From assembly GCA_900543035.1 (NCBI GenBank), contig UQPV01000039.1, positions 1 through 26,112 of the forward strand: a stretch of 26,112 nucleotides of DNA. The letters run 5' to 3'. Under the pieces are notes generated by a model. The model saw only the letters and a list, made by a program, of their open reading frames with translations, was not told the origin of the DNA and did no database searches. The stretch comes from an uncultured Solobacterium sp. (GTDB lineage: Bacteria > Bacillota_I > Bacilli_A > Erysipelotrichales > Erysipelotrichaceae). Positions 7,624 to 14,282 of this stretch are shown piece after piece. The number at the start of each line of letters is the position of its first letter. Positions within the stretch are counted from its first letter, which is position 1. The position numbers and the translations under genes are program-made.

Positions 7624-8520
7624 TCAGCACTCCTTTCCGCGCAGCCACCGCTCCACGGTCCTGGCCACGCCTTCCTCTTCATTGCTTTCACACACATCAT
7701 ACGCGACTTTCTTGACGCTGTCCAGCGCGTTGCCCATTGCATAGCCATAACCGCACAGCGAGAGCATGCCGATGTCATTTTCACCGTCGCCAAACGCCAT
7801 GATCTGCGAGGGATCGATGCCCATGCGCGATGCCGCCTGTTTCAGCCCTTCGGCCTTATTGACGTGCGCAGGCATGATCTCCAGCCAGTTTGCGCTGGTC
7901 CGTCCCCACCAGAAACGGCCGCTGAAGCGTTCCTCCAGCATCGCCATGACCGACGCGATCCGCGCTTCGCTGTCCGCCACGCACAGTTTGTTCATCTGCT
8001 CGGGCAGATCCTCCCACCCTTTTGCCTCATGCTGATCGGGATAACCGCTGCGGTTGTCGCTCACCAGGGCGAATGCCCCGGCCGTCAGCGGACAGTCCTC
8101 GCTCAGCCCGTGTGCCTGCCGATAAGCGAGCTTGGGCGCGATCAGCCGTTTCGGGATATGATACCACAGCCCCCGATCCTGATAAGCGCTCACTTCGCAT
8201 TCCATCTGCATCAGCTGGGCATACAGCTCGCGGATCTCTGCGCGATGCAGCTGGGCAAGCACCTCCCTCCGGCCGCTTTCCAGATCATAAAGCGCCGTGC
8301 CGTTGACTTCGATGAGCCAGCCGCCGTGCTGAGGCATATGCAGCTCTTGCGCATAGCGCATCAGCCGCCCATGCGGCCGTCCGGAGGCCAGGACGAGCCG
8401 GATGCCCTGCGCCTGCGCCTCAAGCAGCGCCTGCCTGGTCCGTTCGCCGATATGGTCTGTTCCGCCTGTTCGCTTCAACAGCGTACCATCCATATCACAC
8501 ACGATCGCGCGGATCTTCAT
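7624..8520 (-). CDS. Cof-type HAD-superfamily phosphatase (second copy)
   Basis: A 298-residue Cof/YidA-like haloacid dehalogenase hydrolase. Motif I is DMDGT with nucleophile D9 and acid/base D11, motif II is LASGR, and the C-terminal metal-binding motif is GDGENDIGML. The insert between motifs II and III is the C2-type cap. Such enzymes remove phosphate from sugar phosphates, nucleotides or cofactors such as FMN and PLP; the substrate cannot be read from sequence. Start ATG 8520 overlaps the previous stop by ATGA and has AGGAGG 7 bp upstream, so it is translationally coupled to the first HAD gene. The cap differs considerably from that of its neighbour, suggesting different substrates rather than a recent duplication. 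Confidence 0.5.
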   Translation of the reverse strand: MKIRAIVCDMDGTLLKRTGGTDHIGERTRQALLEAQAQGIRLVLASGRPHGRLMRYAQELHMPQHGGWLIEVNGTALYDLESGRREVLAQLHRAEIRELYAQLMQMECEVSAYQDRGLWYHIPKRLIAPKLAYRQAHGLSEDCPLTAGAFALVSDNRSGYPDQHEAKGWEDLPEQMNKLCVADSEARIASVMAMLEERFSGRFWWGRTSANWLEIMPAHVNKAEGLKQAASRMGIDPSQIMAFGDGENDIGMLSLCGYGYAMGNALDSVKKVAYDVCESNEEEGVARTVERWLRGKEC

Positions 8521-9377
8521 GCGTGATCCTCCTGGAACACATAGCGGCGGATGGCGCGGGCGATGCCTTGTTCCTCATTGCTGGAGGTGATGGCAAAAGC
8601 GGCTTCCTTGACCGCCGCCATCGCATTGCCCATGGCGATGCCGTAACGGCAGCTGCGCAGCATCTCGATGTCATTCTCCGCATCGCCAAACGCCATCACC
8701 TCATCCATCGTAAAGCCGTTTTCCTCGGCGATATGACGCAGCGCGCTGGCCTTGTTCACATTGCGCGGCATGATCTCGATCCACTCCGGTCCCACTTCCA
8801 GCAGATCATAATCGCTGAGCTGGGCGCGGATCTCATGGAGATGACGGCGGAAATAGCGTTTCGTATGCACGAGGATCACCTTGTTGATGTCCTGCGTAAA
8901 GTCATTCTTGTCCTTGATAGCAATGAAATTGCGGTGCTCCTTGCCCGAAGCGAGCCCGTAATCGCCCGATCTGCCATTCACCAGCTGGGAGAGCTTCTTG
9001 CCCACCTTGCGACGCCGGGAGATGTAATCATAGAAGTCATAGCCGCAGCAGAAGATCGCCTCCACATCATAATCCTTCACGGTCTTCATGATCTTCTGCG
9101 CATCCGTGTTGTCCAGCACATCATCCAGCTCATATTCCTTCCGAGCAAAGCTGTAGATCATCTGCCCGTTGACCAGCGCCAGATAATTGTTCCCCTCTTC
9201 CAGCTTTAGCGGCTCATAGACGAAGCGGCATCCGTTCTTGTCTCTCCCGCTGGCCAGCGTGATGATGATGCCTTGTTCCTGCGCCCGTCTCAGCACTTCT
9301 GCCGAACTGGGATCGATGCTCTTGTCATTCCGCAGCAGCGTGCCATCCAGATCGAGCGCGATCATCTTGACTGTCAT
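8517..9377 (-). CDS. Cof-type HAD-superfamily phosphatase (first copy)
   Basis: A 286-residue Cof-like HAD hydrolase. Motif I is DLDGT (D9, D11), motif II LASGRD, the conserved lysine region is NKASALRHIAEENG, and motif III/IV is GDAENDIEML. The cap carries several basic patches (SRRRKVGKKL, HTKRYFRRHLHEIR), consistent with a phosphorylated substrate. It is the first gene of the HAD-HAD-trxA operon. Start ATG 9377 has GGGGATGAGG upstream and a TATAAT box 24-29 bp before it. The pairing with a second HAD gene through an ATGA overlap indicates co-translation. Exact substrate unknown. Confidence 0.5.
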   Translation of the reverse strand: MTVKMIALDLDGTLLRNDKSIDPSSAEVLRRAQEQGIIITLASGRDKNGCRFVYEPLKLEEGNNYLALVNGQMIYSFARKEYELDDVLDNTDAQKIMKTVKDYDVEAIFCCGYDFYDYISRRRKVGKKLSQLVNGRSGDYGLASGKEHRNFIAIKDKNDFTQDINKVILVHTKRYFRRHLHEIRAQLSDYDLLEVGPEWIEIMPRNVNKASALRHIAEENGFTMDEVMAFGDAENDIEMLRSCRYGIAMGNAMAAVKEAAFAITSSNEEQGIARAIRRYVFQEDHA

Positions 9378-9400
9378 GTCCTCATCCCCTTTCCTTGATT

Positions 9401-9406
9401 ATTATA
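9401..9406 (-). promoter_or_regulatory. -10 box of the HAD-HAD-trxA operon
   Basis: A perfect minus-strand TATAAT about 24 bp upstream of the first HAD start. No good -35 at 16-18 bp was found. Confidence 0.5.
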
Positions 9407-9448
9407 CCCGCGCATCTGCGGAAAAGAAAGGCAAGGCAATGTAAATTA

Positions 9449-9457
9449 TGCTATACT
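9449..9457 (+). promoter_or_regulatory. Extended -10 promoter of ybaK
   Basis: TGCTATACT on the plus strand with a poor -35. Transcription would start near 9464, giving a leader of about 16 nt before the ATG at 9480. It is divergent from the HAD operon promoter, about 45 bp away. Confidence 0.5.
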
Positions 9458-9479
9458 GTTGCTTAACGAGGTGATCGAC

Positions 9480-9965
9480 ATGAAAATCAACAAGACCAAT
9501 GCCATGCGTGCGCTGGACAGCGCTGCGCTCCCCTATGCCGTACACGCTTATCCCCATGGCAAGGAAGCCGTGGACGGCGCTGAGGTTGCCAGGCTGCTGG
9601 GCCAGGATCCCGACGCCGTGTTCAAGACGCTGATCACACAGGCCAACACCGGAGAATACCTTGTGTTCATGCTGCCGGTGAACGCCGTGCTGGACCTGAA
9701 AAAAGCCGCAAAAGCGGCCGGAGTCAAGCATACAGAGATGATCCATGTCAAAGACATCACCAAGGTCAGCGGATATGTGCGCGGAGGATGCTCTCCTCTG
9801 GCGATGAAGAAGACCTACCGCACCTTCATCGAAGAGAGCGCCCTGCTCTTTGACACGATCTGTTTCAGCGGCGGAAAGATCGGCGTGCAGATCGAGATGG
9901 ATCCCAACGCGCTCATCGCGCTGATGCACATCACCCCCTGCGATCTCACCCAGTCCTTTTCATGA
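9480..9965 (+). CDS. ybaK: YbaK/EbsC-family Cys-tRNA(Pro) deacylase
   Basis: A 161-residue member of the YbaK/aminoacyl-tRNA-editing family, the usual size. Diagnostic segments are KTNAMRALD near the N-terminus, the catalytic-lysine region DAVFKTLI, and the glycine-rich loop GYVRGGCSPLAM followed by SGGKIGVQIEM. Family members hydrolyse cysteine mischarged on tRNA-Pro, acting in trans with prolyl-tRNA synthetase. ATG 9480 has GAGGTG 7 bp upstream; an upstream in-frame start at 9459 would overlap the promoter. The last 20 bp overlap the end of the convergent minus-strand gene. Confidence 0.5.
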   Translation: MKINKTNAMRALDSAALPYAVHAYPHGKEAVDGAEVARLLGQDPDAVFKTLITQANTGEYLVFMLPVNAVLDLKKAAKAAGVKHTEMIHVKDITKVSGYVRGGCSPLAMKKTYRTFIEESALLFDTICFSGGKIGVQIEMDPNALIALMHITPCDLTQSFS

Positions 9966-10521
9966 GCTCCTGCGGCGTAAAGCCGTGGTTCATGAACATG
10001 CGCGTCTCATTGCACAGCTGGGCGAGCAGGTCGCCGAAGCGCCGCATATGCGCTGGATCGATCCGGATGCCGGCATCCATCATCCGCTTCATCACCTGCG
10101 ACATCGCCGCGCCCTTACGCAGGTCACCGTGCATGTCACGGATGAGCTGTTTCGCCTCTGCTTCCGGGATCTGCGTGCTGAACAGTGCCTGCAGCGCCTG
10201 CATGGACGCACTCACGGGCAGATGATCGAGATCCGCATACTGCAGGAACTGCGTCAGCGGCGGCATCCAGAACGGCTTTCCCTTGGCCCGTGCGAGCACG
10301 CTGTTCCATTCCGCCAATGCGGCAAAGGCATCCGGGCGGTAGATGAACCCCTGTTCCCTGCGCAGCGGATGCCAGTCCTGCTCATCCATCATCTGATTCA
10401 GCTGGGCGCGGGAATACCGCTTCCCTGTATAATGTTCAACGATCTCACAGAGGTGGCGCACATGCACGATGCCATAGAGGCCGGCAGCCGCCCGGATCGT
10501 CTTCTCGCTGATGTCATCCAT
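9946..10521 (-). CDS. Unknown helical protein with SEC-C-associated C-terminal motif
   Basis: A 191-residue soluble, mostly alpha-helical protein. The N-terminal 80 residues (KTIRAAAGLYGIVHVRHLCEIV ... YSRAQLNQMM) read like a winged-helix or helical-bundle domain. The C-terminus NETRMFMNHGFTPQELMKR resembles the N-x-TR-x(5)-G-x-TP-x-E motif found in many Bacillota proteins that carry SEC-C zinc modules, but the SEC-C cysteines are absent. Function unknown. Start ATG 10521 has GGGAGG 8 bp upstream. It has a good promoter containing a perfect inverted repeat (10540-10568) and is divergent from pyrR. Its 3' end overlaps ybaK by 20 bp tail to tail. Confidence 0.5.
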   Translation of the reverse strand: MDDISEKTIRAAAGLYGIVHVRHLCEIVEHYTGKRYSRAQLNQMMDEQDWHPLRREQGFIYRPDAFAALAEWNSVLARAKGKPFWMPPLTQFLQYADLDHLPVSASMQALQALFSTQIPEAEAKQLIRDMHGDLRKGAAMSQVMKRMMDAGIRIDPAHMRRFGDLLAQLCNETRMFMNHGFTPQELMKRTG

Positions 10522-10539
10522 TTCATCGCCTCCCGCCTT

Positions 10540-10568
10540 ACTATATCAGAATGAAACAATTCTGACAA
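10540..10568 (-). promoter_or_regulatory. Promoter with palindromic operator for the 9946-10521 gene
   Basis: Minus-strand -35 TTGTCA (10563-10568), 17-bp spacer and extended -10 TGATATAGT (box 10540-10545). The spacer is filled by a perfect inverted repeat TCAGAAT (10546-10552), 6-bp centre, ATTCTGA (10559-10565), which touches both promoter boxes. This placement is typical of a repressor operator; the gene itself encodes a possible DNA-binding protein, so autoregulation is conceivable. Confidence 0.5.
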
Positions 10569-10604
10569 TCTGCTGATTTTACGCGTTTTTTGCGGAAAGG
10601 CAAA

Positions 10605-10633
10605 TTGCAGTTTCCAAGAAAACAAGGTATACT
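10605..10633 (+). promoter_or_regulatory. Promoter of pyrR
   Basis: TTGCAG (10605-10610), 17-bp spacer, TATACT (10628-10633). Transcription would begin about 10 nt before the ATG, leaving no room for a PyrR-binding attenuator leader. Confidence 0.5.
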
Positions 10634-10648
10634 GGATACGGTGATTGA

Positions 10649-11161
10649 ATGGAAAAGAAACTCATTATGGATGATCTGGCAATACAGCGCTCCCTGAAGC
10701 GCATTACCCATGAGATCATCGAGCATAACAAAGGGGTCGACAACATCATCCTGGTGGGCATCCGCAGCCGCGGCGTCTATCTGGCCAGGCGGCTGGCCGC
10801 ATTGATCCGTTCGTTCGAACAAGTCGAGATCCCGGTCTATTCGCTCGATGTGAGCTTCTGGAGAGATGATCACAAGCGCACCCAGAGCCGCAGCAAAGCC
10901 ATTCCGGTTCAGGATCGCAAGGTCATCCTCGTCGATGACGTGCTGTTCAAAGGACGCACCATCCGCGCGGCGATGGACGCGATCACCAGCTTCGGCCGTG
11001 CCAGAGAGATCCAGCTTGCCGTGCTCGTCGACCGCGGTCACCGTGAACTCCCCATCCGCGCTGATTATATCGGGAAGAACATCCCCAGCGCCCTGCATGA
11101 ACAGATCCTGGTCCGGGTGGAGGAGCTCGATCACGAAAGCGCCGTTTATATCACATCATGA
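10649..11161 (+). CDS. pyrR: PyrR: pyrimidine regulatory protein / uracil phosphoribosyltransferase
   Basis: A 170-residue phosphoribosyltransferase-fold protein matching PyrR throughout: LVGIRSRGVYLARRL, the PRPP-binding loop VILVDDVLFKGRTIRAA (about residues 92-108), and the family signature VDRGHRELPIRADYIGKN. PyrR binds UMP/UTP and pyr mRNA attenuators to terminate pyrimidine biosynthesis transcription, and has weak uracil phosphoribosyltransferase activity. In many Bacillota it heads the pyr operon; here it stands alone with a promoter at 10605-10633 and a terminator immediately at its stop codon, so any regulatory targets are elsewhere. The ribosome binding site is weak (GGTGA), and the leader is only about 10 nt. 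Confidence 0.5.
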   Translation: MEKKLIMDDLAIQRSLKRITHEIIEHNKGVDNIILVGIRSRGVYLARRLAALIRSFEQVEIPVYSLDVSFWRDDHKRTQSRSKAIPVQDRKVILVDDVLFKGRTIRAAMDAITSFGRAREIQLAVLVDRGHRELPIRADYIGKNIPSALHEQILVRVEELDHESAVYITS

Positions 11162-11179
11162 GCCCGCAGGGCTTTTTTT
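11161..11179 (+). terminator. Intrinsic terminator of pyrR
   Basis: AGCCC-GCA-GGGCT hairpin (11161-11173) followed by seven T. The stem begins on the last base of the pyrR stop codon. Confidence 0.5.
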
Positions 11180-11224
11180 CATATCCGGCAGGCGCAGTGC
11201 ATAGACTCTAACAGGTGATCTCAA

Positions 11225-11860
11225 ATGATGCTGACGAGCTTTATCCTCATCTTCATGGCCGAAATGGCCGATAAGACCCAGCTTCTCGTCCTGGCGCTCT
11301 CCCGGCGCTATTCCCTGCGCAGCGTCATCGCAGGCATGACGCTGTCCATCATCCTGCTGTCGCTGCTCTCTGTCTGGGCAGGCAGCTGGCTGAACGCCTG
11401 CATCCCGATCGACGCGATACGGCCGGCGGCCGCCGTCTTGTTCCTGCTGTTCGGCTTCAGCGCCCTGAAGCCCAAACCGGAAGAGGTCAAGGAAGGACGG
11501 CGTTTTCGCGCAGACTGGCTGAGCGTGGCCGCCGCCTTTTTCATCGCGGAGCTGGGCGACAAGACCCAGATCAGCGCCCTCACCCTGGCAGCCCAGCACG
11601 ACGCGCATGCCGCGATCTTCCTGGGCAGCTGCCTCGGCCTGCTCGCCGCCAACCTGCTGGCGCTCGCCACCGGACGCTTCCTGATGAAACACATCAGCGA
11701 CTCCGCCCTGCGGCTGTTTTCCGCCACCGTGTTCTTCCTGTTTGGCTCATGGACGCTGTTTCAGCTCTTCTCCCCGACCCAGCTGCAGATCGTCATCTAC
11801 TGCCTGATCCTGTTCCTGTCTGCCTATCTGTACGCCCTGTGGCAGGAAAGGCGCTCCTGA
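11225..11860 (+). CDS. TMEM165/GDT1-family (UPF0016) cation transporter
   Basis: A 211-residue membrane protein with two homologous halves of about three helices each. Each half carries the family signature: E-M-A-D-K-T-Q at residues 13-19 and E-L-G-D-K-T-Q in the second half (within FFIAELGDKTQ). The acidic residues of these motifs form the cation site in this family, whose bacterial members export Mn2+ or exchange Ca2+/Mn2+ for protons. A cytoplasmic charged loop (KPKPEEVKEGRRFRADW) separates the halves. Start ATG 11225 (or 11228) follows AGGTGA. Only about 45 bp separate it from the pyrR terminator, with at most a weak TAGACT -10 box and no Mn riboswitch. Its stop is 4 bp from the convergent nucleoside kinase gene. 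Confidence 0.5.
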   Translation: MMLTSFILIFMAEMADKTQLLVLALSRRYSLRSVIAGMTLSIILLSLLSVWAGSWLNACIPIDAIRPAAAVLFLLFGFSALKPKPEEVKEGRRFRADWLSVAAAFFIAELGDKTQISALTLAAQHDAHAAIFLGSCLGLLAANLLALATGRFLMKHISDSALRLFSATVFFLFGSWTLFQLFSPTQLQIVIYCLILFLSAYLYALWQERRS

Positions 11861-11864
11861 ACGT

Positions 11865-13313
11865 TCATTCGAACACGCTGCTGCCCGTAAATTCCGCCAG
11901 GATGGAATAGCCAGGGACATGTGCCCCATCTGCCTCATCGACATACTGCAGCAGCGACAGCAGCCGCTGTGCCTGATCATACATCTCATCTTGCTCGCTG
12001 ATCTCCGCCAGCAGCCTGCTGGCAAGCGGCGCGAGGATGAGCATCTCATACAGCATCGACGTGTTGAAGATCACATCCGCGTTTTCCTGATAAGGATAGA
12101 TGTAGCGTTCCTCGCCTTCCCGCACCCGGGGAAAGCGTCTGAGCGTCTCTGCAGCACTGCATCCGCGACTGTGCCGGTCTCTGACCAACCGGCGGATGAG
12201 ACGGTAATCTTTGGTGGGGATGCGCGTATGCGCATCGAGGTTGAGATGTGTCAAGGCATTGACATAGATGCGGAAGAGCTCATCCTGCGCAAGATCCTGC
12301 GCCACCAGCGGATTGAGCCCATGGATCCCTTCCATGATCAGGATGTCATTTTCCCTCAGCCGCATCGTCCTGCCCTTCCATTCACGGCAGCCTTTGGCAA
12401 AGTGAAAAGAAGGGATCGGCATCTCTTTGCCGGCCAGCAGTCCCTTTACGGTCTCGCTGAGCAGCGGCAGATCCAGCGTCTTCGGGCTCTCCAGATCATA
12501 TGAGCCGTCTGCCAGACGCGGATACTCGCAGCGGTCACGGAAAAAATCGTCCATCGACAGCGCCTGCGGCTGGAAGCCGAGAATGCGCAGATGGATCTTC
12601 AGCCGCCGGGAGAACGTCGTCTTGCCGGCCGAGCTCGGGCCGCTGATCAGCACGAAGCGGCGCAGCGGCTGCAGCGAGACGATGGTATCTGCCAGCTTCA
12701 CCAGCTGCCGTTCGATCTGCGCCTCGCTCATCGCGATGAGCGTATCGATGCCCTCTTGCTTCGCGGCGGCATTCAGCTGCGGAACATTGTTAATGCCGAG
12801 GCGGCGTCCCCATCGTTCGAAGGCGTCATAGACGGCAAGCAGCTTATCCTGGGGCTTAGGAGAGCCATGAAAGCCAAACCACAGCCCGTGCATCATCTGC
12901 CGGACATAGACTCGCGGCAATATCCCGGCATGCGGCGGCAGATCGCCGTACATGTGATCATCGAGCCCGCATAGGCGGTCGATCGGACAGCGCGCATCCC
13001 GGCTGTGACGGATATTGGCAGCCTTGTCTTCCATGCCTGCGCGCGCAAACAGCTGCGCCGCCGCTTCCCTGTCCATATACCGCCGCTCGATCCGCTGTTT
13101 CTGATCGATGATCTCTGTGACCTTCGCTTCCATCTCTGCCCGCAGCGCATCATCGCAGCGAATGTTGTCAAACTCACAATATAATCCATCATCCAGGCTG
13201 TGCTCCACGCGCACGCCGGCTTTCGGATGCAGCGTGTGCAGCGCCGCGGCGATCACCAGGCTCAGCGTGCGCTCATTGACCGGATCGACCAGGATATGCT
13301 CATCCCTCATCAT
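11865..13313 (-). CDS. ThrRS-like/uridine kinase-type nucleoside kinase
   Basis: A 482-residue two-part protein. Residues 1 to about 200 resemble the ThrRS N2/SAD region (VIAAALHTLHPKAGVRVEHSLDDGLYCEFD) and the linker typical of this family (DDHMYGDLPPHAGILPRV). From about 215 on there is a uridine kinase/PRK P-loop domain with Walker A GPSSAGKTT near residue 227, the substrate motif SMDDFFRDR, and the Walker B-like ILIMEGIHGLNP. Such proteins are annotated as nucleoside kinases and are presumed to phosphorylate uridine or a related nucleoside; true substrate unclear. Many relatives are about 550 residues with an N-terminal TGS domain, which is not present here. Start ATG 13313 overlaps the upstream gene by 14 bp, so translation is coupled; GGGAG precedes it. 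Confidence 0.5.
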   Translation of the reverse strand: MMRDEHILVDPVNERTLSLVIAAALHTLHPKAGVRVEHSLDDGLYCEFDNIRCDDALRAEMEAKVTEIIDQKQRIERRYMDREAAAQLFARAGMEDKAANIRHSRDARCPIDRLCGLDDHMYGDLPPHAGILPRVYVRQMMHGLWFGFHGSPKPQDKLLAVYDAFERWGRRLGINNVPQLNAAAKQEGIDTLIAMSEAQIERQLVKLADTIVSLQPLRRFVLISGPSSAGKTTFSRRLKIHLRILGFQPQALSMDDFFRDRCEYPRLADGSYDLESPKTLDLPLLSETVKGLLAGKEMPIPSFHFAKGCREWKGRTMRLRENDILIMEGIHGLNPLVAQDLAQDELFRIYVNALTHLNLDAHTRIPTKDYRLIRRLVRDRHSRGCSAAETLRRFPRVREGEERYIYPYQENADVIFNTSMLYEMLILAPLASRLLAEISEQDEMYDQAQRLLSLLQYVDEADGAHVPGYSILAEFTGSSVFE

Positions 13314-13734
13314 AGCGCTCCCGCTCCTGATTCTCGGCGATCATCTCCTCGATCCGCTGCTGCGGATAGGAAAGCAGCGCGCCAAACTGATAGGCGATGG
13401 CCGCGCGCACCGTGAAATACTCCTTGCGCCGCAGCGCCTCTGCCTTGACCCGCTTCAGGTTCAGATAGCTGCGGATGACCTGCTCATCCCGATAAAACAA
13501 GATCACGCAGCGCCCTTCGCTGAACGAGATGGGAAACAGGTCGCTGACCAGCAGCCTGTCTTCCAGATAATAGTTCGTGTGATGCTTCGCACAGCTCTCC
13601 TCCACGACAGGCAACAGCGCCTTTCTCTCCTGAACGCTGGCGAAGGGCTGAGAGATCGCCAGCTGCTTCATCCCGCTGCCGACCATCTCGTTCAGCGCAT
13701 CGATCGTCTTTCCATGATCATCTTTCTGATTCAT
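13300..13734 (-). CDS. Small unknown protein coupled to the nucleoside kinase
   Basis: A 144-residue soluble protein with mixed charge and no recognisable motif, signal peptide or membrane segment. It begins MNQKDDHGKTIDALNEMV and ends in a charged helix (QQRIEEMIAENQERERYDEG). A central beta/alpha portion (TNYYLEDRLLVSDLFPISFSEGRCVILFYRDEQVI) looks like a compact fold. The gene overlaps the nucleoside kinase start by 14 bp and they share a promoter (13764-13793), so it may work with or regulate that kinase, but this is only context. Start ATG 13734 is preceded by GAGGG at 7-8 bp. Confidence 0.5.
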   Translation of the reverse strand: MNQKDDHGKTIDALNEMVGSGMKQLAISQPFASVQERKALLPVVEESCAKHHTNYYLEDRLLVSDLFPISFSEGRCVILFYRDEQVIRSYLNLKRVKAEALRRKEYFTVRAAIAYQFGALLSYPQQRIEEMIAENQERERYDEG

Positions 13735-13763
13735 CGATAATCCCTCATTTCTCTTTTGTATCC

Positions 13764-13793
13764 ATTTTACTACAGAATCGGGCAGAGGGACAA
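13764..13793 (-). promoter_or_regulatory. Promoter of the 13734-11865 operon
   Basis: Minus-strand TTGTCC (13788-13793), 18-bp spacer, TAAAAT (13764-13769), about 30 bp before the start codon. Confidence 0.5.
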
Positions 13794-13806
13794 TGTCCGC
13801 CAGACC

Positions 13807-13833
13807 AAAGAAAAAGAGATACGCTTCCGTATC
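13807..13833 (-). terminator. Terminator-like hairpin at the end of the 13.8-14.25 kb gap
   Basis: GATACG (minus side 13833-13828), loop GAAG, CGTATC (13823-13818), then TCTTTTTCTTT on the minus strand. It would end a minus-strand transcript that starts inside the gap, since ptsI already has its own terminator at 14250-14278. Confidence 0.5.
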
Positions 13834-13837
13834 CCTT

Positions 13838-14249
13838 TTCCTCTATAACTCCGAATCAGGTTACAGTCTTTTCAGACTTCCGGATGTCCTGTATCTCTCA
13901 CCAACGCATCCGTTTCGTCCATTTCCCCTGATTTCGGACATCGCCGCGGCCTTTTCTGGATCTCTTATCCTCCTTAGATCAGCTGAGCCATCCTTCATCA
14001 TCCTGTCTTATGATCCCAGATGAATTGCTGCTCCCCCTGATCACAGGCATCCGCGCCGACTATTGACAGATCCTCTGCTGCTTCGCTGTTTTCGATCTTA
14101 TGATCTGGCTTATTTTCTCTACACTTCCGAAACAGCCCGTGAGGTTCTGTGTTATAAGCTCTTTCTTTGTTCGTCTATATCTTAGCACACTTCTGGAAGA
14201 AGTCATCCCCTTGGTCCTTTTCGGCCGGTTTTCCGGCAAATTCGGCATC
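13838..14249. other. About 410 bp without a recognised gene
   Basis: The stretch between two minus-strand terminators has no recognisable protein family on either strand. On the minus strand it holds a strong AAGGAGG (13970-13976) not followed by a start codon at normal spacing, a GNRA-capped hairpin (AGTCT-GAAA-AGACT, about 13866-13879) and a 46-codon frame (13861-14001). An extended -10-like TGCTAAGAT lies near 14178-14186. A small RNA or small protein gene is possible; I cannot match it to a known riboswitch or RNA class. Confidence 0.5.
13861..14001 (-). CDS. Possible 46-residue small ORF (weak)
   Basis: ATG 14001 (or 13998) to TAA 13863-13861 encodes a basic hydrophilic peptide beginning MMKDGSADLRRIRDPEKAAA. 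It is followed after 28 bp by the terminator-like hairpin. The ribosome binding site is weak (AGACAGG), and composition does not clearly look like a folded protein. Listed only because the stretch otherwise has no gene; it may equally be part of a non-coding RNA. Confidence 0.5.
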   Translation of the reverse strand: MMKDGSADLRRIRDPEKAAAMSEIRGNGRNGCVGERYRTSGSLKRL

Positions 14250-14278
14250 AAAACAAAAGAGCAGCGTTCGCTGCTCTT
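14250..14278 (-). terminator. Intrinsic terminator of ptsI
   Basis: Perfect 10-bp stem AAGAGCAGCG/CGCTGCTCTT (14278-14269 with 14266-14257 on the minus strand), 2-nt centre, then TTGTTTTG. It begins 5 bp past the ptsI stop codon. Confidence 0.5.
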
Positions 14279-14282
14279 GTCA

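Noticed and set aside
11174..11224. Manganese (yybP-ykoY) riboswitch before the TMEM165-type gene
   Set aside because: Only about 45 bp separate the pyrR terminator and the start codon; too short and no conserved motif.
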